In this document: positions 60,268 through 64,000 of the stretch, piece by piece | How the letters are laid out: every line of letters starts with the position of its first letter | Numbering within the stretch: position 1 is the stretch's first letter | Virus record (IMG/VR): IMGVR_UViG_3300009182_000002 | Location: 33,730-97,729 of that record | Source of the DNA: a virus | Length of the DNA: 64,000 nt | Reading direction: 5' to 3' (one strand) | Program-made: the position numbers and the translations under genes | The notes under the pieces: generated by a model | What the model saw: only the letters and a program-made list of their open reading frames with translations | What the model was told of the DNA's origin: nothing | Database searches by the model: none

Positions 60268-63075
60268 TTACTGGACGTTGATAGAGGTAGCACCGTCGAA
60301 CTGACCGATGCGGATGATGACAAACTCTGCGGGAGTCTGAAGAGCAACGCCGACCTCGATATTCAACTCACCGTCAGCGAGCGACGTGACGGTGTTGTTG
60401 GCTGCGTCGCACTTGACGAAGTAGGCCTCGTCCTGCGTCGCTCCCTTCAAACCACCCTGCTGCCACAACTCACGGAGATAGGTGCCGCAGATATTGCGGA
60501 CCTGCTCCCACAGACGGTCATCGTTGGGCTCGAAGACTGCGAAGGCCGTGAGATCAGCCAGACGCTTCTTTGCCTGAAGCATCGTGCGCCGGGTCGAGAC
60601 GTACTTCATGCGACGGTCGGCACCGACGTTGCGGGCACCCATGACGCAGAAGCCAGCGCCGGGAACCTGACGGATCACGTTCACCGGAGTGAGCGCGGTG
60701 TTCAGCGCGTCGAGATCCGACGAGGAGAACTGGCGCTCCATGGAGATCACGTTGTTAAGGCTCGCGCCGAGACCGGCGGGGGCCTTGAACACTCCACGAG
60801 ATGCATCCGTCTGGAGGATCAGGCCAACAACCGATCCGCCCGGCGGAACCTTGCGCGTGGCGGGGGTACCGGATGAGACCGGGTCAGCGATGTTGACCCA
60901 CGGGTAGTAGATCGCCGCGTTGTTCGACTTCGGCGTGATATCAGCCGCGAATGACTGAGCCGAGGTGGAGTCAAGCAACGCCGGGGTGTCAACCACGACG
61001 AACGAGTCGCCACGGCTGTCAGCGACTGCGATGACGGCGGCGTAGACCGCGCGGCAGTCCGCAGACGAAAGAGCGGCAGCGTCAGGGAAGTTGTAGATCA
61101 GGTTGTTGCCGATGGTGTCAAAGTCATCGGCAGCGTTGATCAGGTCGGTCTTGGTGATGCCACTTCCCTCAAGGGTTCCCGAGGTGTTCACCGTGGTGCG
61201 GACACCAGTGACAGAACCGCTCAGCCCGTTCTGCAAAGCGAGGGTGTAGGTGGCGGTAGCAGCCGAGAGTGCAGCGAAGGAACTCGGGCTCGTCAGCGTC
61301 GTGCCGAACTGCATGGCAGGTGCGAGGGTGACGGTGGCCACCGAACCGACCGTGGCATCGATGATCGCGCTGGCGTTAAGCGTGACCGCGTACGACGAGA
61401 CGGTACCGGCAGCGCTAGCCTGAGCAACACCGCTGGTGTTGCTGATCGTGAAAGTCGTGCTGGTCGGAACCGTGAGAACCGTGAACGAACCGCTGTTGGC
61501 GGCGTTCGTGGTGCTCGCGACAACGACCTGAGCACCGACGAACAGGTTGTGCGCGGCAGCGGTGGTGTAGGTAACTGTCGGAGTGGAGAAGGCGATGGAC
61601 GAAACGTTCACCGTCGTGGTGGTCGCAGTAGAGACGAACGAGTTCGAGTTCAGGGCCGAGGTACCAGCCGAGCGAACAGCGGTCACAGGCTGGCCAACCC
61701 AGAACTTGCCGATGTCGCCGCTAGCAACCGTGATCGCGTTGCTAGCGCCACCAACCGAACTACCGGTAACCGCAACCGAAGTAGCCGACTGAGTCACAGC
61801 GGTCAGGGTGCGGGCGGTGGTGTCGAAGTTGGCGTCGCTGGTGCCAGCAATCGTGATCTGGTCGCTGACTCGGAAAGCGTGGTTGCTGCTCGTTCCGACC
61901 ACACCACCAGTGGTCAGCGAGATTTTGCAGTTGAGCGAAGACTGGATCACCTTGCTGAACGAGAACGAGGTGCTACCCGAAACACCGGTTACGGTGTAGG
62001 TGCCGTTCAGCGAGGCGCTACCGGGGAGACCGGTGTTTGGAGACGTGATATTGACGCCGGTAACAGTGACCACATCGTTGGCCTGAAGAGCGTGCCCGGA
62101 AGCAGTCAGCGTGGCCACACCAGCGCCAGAGACGATGGCGGAGGTCACGGACACCGAGGACAGGTTCGTCACCGAGTAGGGCTTGGAAAGGCCCAGCGGG
62201 ATCGAGGAGGTGGCGGGAGAGCGGTAGACGCTCTTGCTGCCGGTGGTCGGGGCGACGAAGCCGGATGGGCGGCTGAGCACTACGTACTTGGAAGCAGGGT
62301 TCACTACCGAGATTGCGTAGCGGTCGGATGCCGGGTTCAACGAGATGTCGTTGAACTTCTCCACGAGGTAGCCGTTGGTAACGCCGTTGAAGAAGACCGA
62401 CAGTGAGAAGACCTCGCTGGAAGCCGCGACGTAGGCACCGGTCGGAGTCGTGTCGCCAACGTTGCTAGCGGCAGTCGCGAAGGTGAAAGTGGTCGAGGTG
62501 ACTCCGGTGACCGCAACCTCTCCGTACAGACCGGTGGTGCTGATGCCGCCGACGTTGACAACGTCGCCAGCGCTGAGTCCGTGAGGGATCGTCGTGGTCA
62601 TGGTGGCAACGCCGTTGTCCACGCGGTAGGTGGAGATGTTGGTGCGGGGCGTGGTGTCCTGAACCTGAACGGCGATACCGGAGCCGTTAGGAGAGGCGAT
62701 GGCCCAGTCGCCGGGGCTCGACGCGGTCACCATCAGGATGTCCTGCGGAGTCGCGGTGCCATCGTTGAGGGTGATCATCGCGGACGTGGAGTCCGAGGCG
62801 GCGACGCGGTCTACGTAGCAACCGCGACCACCGTTGCCAAAGAACTGGTAAACGGCGTAAGCAAGCCAGTAGGGGTTGCCGGACGAGTCCTTGAAACCTC
62901 CGAAGAGGCGCGAGAACTCGGTCCACGAGGACACGAAGGTCGGGGTGCTGACCGGGCCGCGCTCCGCGCGCCCGGCGAATGCGCCCACGGAAACGTCAAG
63001 GCCGAGAGCCTGAATCTGCTGCGGGAGCAGGACCTCCTCGACAAAGGTGCCGGGGCGGCGGTAGTTGCTAGCCAT
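60268..63075 (-). CDS. Contractile tail sheath protein, enlarged (935 aa)
   Basis: Residues 1-90 (YRRPGTFVEEVLLPQQI..., GAFAGRAERGPVSTPTFVSSWTEF) are the sheath N-terminus, and residues 650-935 (PWVNIADP..., VPPGGSVVGLILQTD, NVIRQVPGAGFCVMGAR, WEQVRNICGTYLRELW, DG..SINV) the conserved core and C-terminal arm. Between them lie about 450 residues of Ser/Thr/Val-rich beta modules of the HGLSAGDVVNV...GSFTVLTVPTSTTFTI type. Usual sheaths are about 400-650 residues; the inserted decoration accounts for the excess. ATG start. Confidence 0.93.
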   Translation of the reverse strand: MASNYRRPGTFVEEVLLPQQIQALGLDVSVGAFAGRAERGPVSTPTFVSSWTEFSRLFGGFKDSSGNPYWLAYAVYQFFGNGGRGCYVDRVAASDSTSAMITLNDGTATPQDILMVTASSPGDWAIASPNGSGIAVQVQDTTPRTNISTYRVDNGVATMTTTIPHGLSAGDVVNVGGISTTGLYGEVAVTGVTSTTFTFATAASNVGDTTPTGAYVAASSEVFSLSVFFNGVTNGYLVEKFNDISLNPASDRYAISVVNPASKYVVLSRPSGFVAPTTGSKSVYRSPATSSIPLGLSKPYSVTNLSSVSVTSAIVSGAGVATLTASGHALQANDVVTVTGVNITSPNTGLPGSASLNGTYTVTGVSGSTSFSFSKVIQSSLNCKISLTTGGVVGTSSNHAFRVSDQITIAGTSDANFDTTARTLTAVTQSATSVAVTGSSVGGASNAITVASGDIGKFWVGQPVTAVRSAGTSALNSNSFVSTATTTTVNVSSIAFSTPTVTYTTAAAHNLFVGAQVVVASTTNAANSGSFTVLTVPTSTTFTISNTSGVAQASAAGTVSSYAVTLNASAIIDATVGSVATVTLAPAMQFGTTLTSPSSFAALSAATATYTLALQNGLSGSVTGVRTTVNTSGTLEGSGITKTDLINAADDFDTIGNNLIYNFPDAAALSSADCRAVYAAVIAVADSRGDSFVVVDTPALLDSTSAQSFAADITPKSNNAAIYYPWVNIADPVSSGTPATRKVPPGGSVVGLILQTDASRGVFKAPAGLGASLNNVISMERQFSSSDLDALNTALTPVNVIRQVPGAGFCVMGARNVGADRRMKYVSTRRTMLQAKKRLADLTAFAVFEPNDDRLWEQVRNICGTYLRELWQQGGLKGATQDEAYFVKCDAANNTVTSLADGELNIEVGVALQTPAEFVIIRIGQFDGATSINVQ

Positions 63076-63140
63076 CTGGATGGTCTCCTAAATCAGTCTG
63101 GTATTTGGGGGGTGCCGTGGAGGTGTCAGTTGGTTGCGAC

Positions 63141-63731
63141 TTAGGTGTCGATATCGTGAGCGGTGAGGTTGACGGTCTTGACGTTCAAAGCGTGGGCAGC
63201 GTCACTCAAAAGCATCTCAGAGTGGACGCGAACCGTCAGCACATTGCTAAACACTCTGCGCTGTTGATCAGTGAAATCTCTCTTGGTGAAATTCAGGATG
63301 AAAAGGGATCGAACGCTGTCATCCTCTGGGACGTACAACGACTGGTATTTCGGGGTTAGTACTGAGCGGTAGAGGGCATCGAGGATTGCGCGGTCGTGAC
63401 GGGGGTGGCGGGCCCACGTAGTGACTTGGTAATCAAGGTTGTAAGGGACCGGATAATCCCAGAAGACGGTCTCTCCCTGAGTAGGAGGCGTAACTCCCTC
63501 GGGAAGGTGGGGCCACCATTTGGTGCTCACGGTGCCGCGCATCGCACGGTCGGTGGCTTCGGAGACGTCGATCAGATCGACGGTGATGTAGGGGTAGGCC
63601 TGAGCCTGAATCTCAATATCGGGCTGGCCAAACCACACGCCTACGGGCCGAGACGGGTTCTTGTCGTCGGACACCGTGATACCCGAGAGCAGCGTCTTGA
63701 GGGCCTTGTCCTCGTTCAGGATGAAGGTCAT
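63141..63731 (-). CDS. Tail terminator/completion-like protein (196 aa)
   Basis: ATG start. WDYPVPYNLDYQVTTWARHPRHDRAILDALY is typical of the tail completion/terminator group of contractile phages. It is immediately upstream of the sheath. It probably caps the tail at the head-proximal end. Family assignment by eye. Confidence 0.7.
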   Translation of the reverse strand: MTFILNEDKALKTLLSGITVSDDKNPSRPVGVWFGQPDIEIQAQAYPYITVDLIDVSEATDRAMRGTVSTKWWPHLPEGVTPPTQGETVFWDYPVPYNLDYQVTTWARHPRHDRAILDALYRSVLTPKYQSLYVPEDDSVRSLFILNFTKRDFTDQQRRVFSNVLTVRVHSEMLLSDAAHALNVKTVNLTAHDIDT

Positions 63732-64000
63732 CGCACACTCTCCCCAGAGTGCAAGCCGATGCGATTGCGGAATTGCTGCATTACTGCATTCGGAGGCGCG
63801 CTCTGGGTGCCGTACTCCAGATCCTCGACCTTCCTAGCAACGGACTCCGGGTAGTGGATATCGAAGTCGCCGTCGTTGTGCCGCACCGTTAGGTGCCTAG
63901 CAATAGACGTGGGCCAGCCACTCCGGTACGCGGAGCGGCGGAGGCGGGAGGTCAGCCTGCGGGCGGTCTGCTCGCTGGCCTGCACCAGTGCCTGCTCGTA
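63728..64000 (-). CDS. Neck/head-tail connector-like protein, partial
   Basis: The frame runs off the right end of the window, so the true start is not visible. The 90 visible residues are basic at their N-terminal end (RRLTSRLRRSAYRSGWPTSIARHL), then HYPESVARKVEDLEYGTQSAPPNAVMQQF. The position before the tail terminator suggests a neck or minor head protein. Four-base overlap with the downstream gene. Confidence 0.6.
   Translation of the reverse strand, partial: YEQALVQASEQTARRLTSRLRRSAYRSGWPTSIARHLTVRHNDGDFDIHYPESVARKVEDLEYGTQSAPPNAVMQQFRNRIGLHSGESVR

Noticed and set aside
61549-62406. Rightward 285-aa frame opposite the sheath gene
   Set aside because: Shadow of the repetitive Ser/Thr/Val-coding modules; no start signal or motif.
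1-64000. tRNA or rRNA genes
   Set aside because: No cloverleaf with TTCGA-type T-loop and CCA-side pairing was noticed in the gaps; a tRNAscan run would be decisive.

Overview
The window is a 64 kb internal piece of a tailed phage genome with a contractile tail (myovirus morphology). It encodes a tail sheath, a tail tube, gp25-like and J-like baseplate proteins and a tape-measure locus, next to a large replication and recombination block. The host is probably an actinobacterium. The DNA is GC-rich, GTG and TTG starts are common, there are two WhiB-type Fe-S regulators, and many tiny zinc-ribbon proteins are of the kind typical of actinophages. No tRNA gene, CRISPR array or insertion sequence was seen.

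Layout. (1) Bases 1-3780, rightward: a three-gene module of a MoxR-type AAA+ ATPase, an HExxH metallopeptidase-like protein and a VWA-domain protein, with hairpins before it and a terminator after it. (2) 3806-9732, rightward: about 18 small, tightly overlapping genes, including a pyrimidine-dimer glycosylase-like protein, a WhiB, a DnaJ-type zinc-finger mini-protein, a C2H2/coiled-coil protein and the remnant of a tyrosine recombinase. Two copies of a 44-bp leader repeat lie here. (3) A strong hairpin at 9837-9871 separates the convergent arms. Everything to its right is leftward. (4) 9930-15.1 kb: class II ribonucleotide reductase, a 520-aa protein, a degenerate HAD-like protein and a nucleotidyltransferase. 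(5) 15.1-23.0 kb: mostly unrecognised small proteins, a metallophosphoesterase and two overlapping one-TM peptides. (6) 23.0-40.8 kb: SpoVS, RuvC-like, Cas4-like and Hjc-like nucleases, a second WhiB, RecA, family A DNA polymerase, an SSB-like protein, MerR-like and ribbon-helix-helix regulators, SNF2 helicase, primase, DnaB helicase, DnaC-like loader and a winged-helix protein. (7) 40.9-64 kb: tail genes. Read in transcription order (right to left) they are neck/terminator proteins, sheath, tube, a tail assembly chaperone with an apparent +1 frameshift extension, two paralogous tape-measure/lysin proteins, hub proteins, a LysM/gpX-like protein, gpD-like hub, gp25, J, collar fibre and a long fibre.

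The replication block is nearly self-sufficient: loader, helicase, primase, polymerase, SSB, RecA, resolvases and RNR. Most neighbouring genes overlap by 1 or 4 bases (ATGA, GTGA, TTGA, TGATG), indicating long polycistrons with translational coupling. Several real genes escape simple ORF length limits: RHH at 32829, 58-aa genes at 36461 and 35332, and short peptides at 6127, 6391, 8133, 20701 and 24304. The strongest leads are the frameshift extension before the tape-measure genes, the over-represented octamer GTTGCTAG, the duplicated tape-measure genes with swapped wall-degrading domains, the AAA/peptidase/VWA module, and a cluster of alternative hairpins at 35185-35309. All functional calls come from reading motifs by eye. 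No database search was run.
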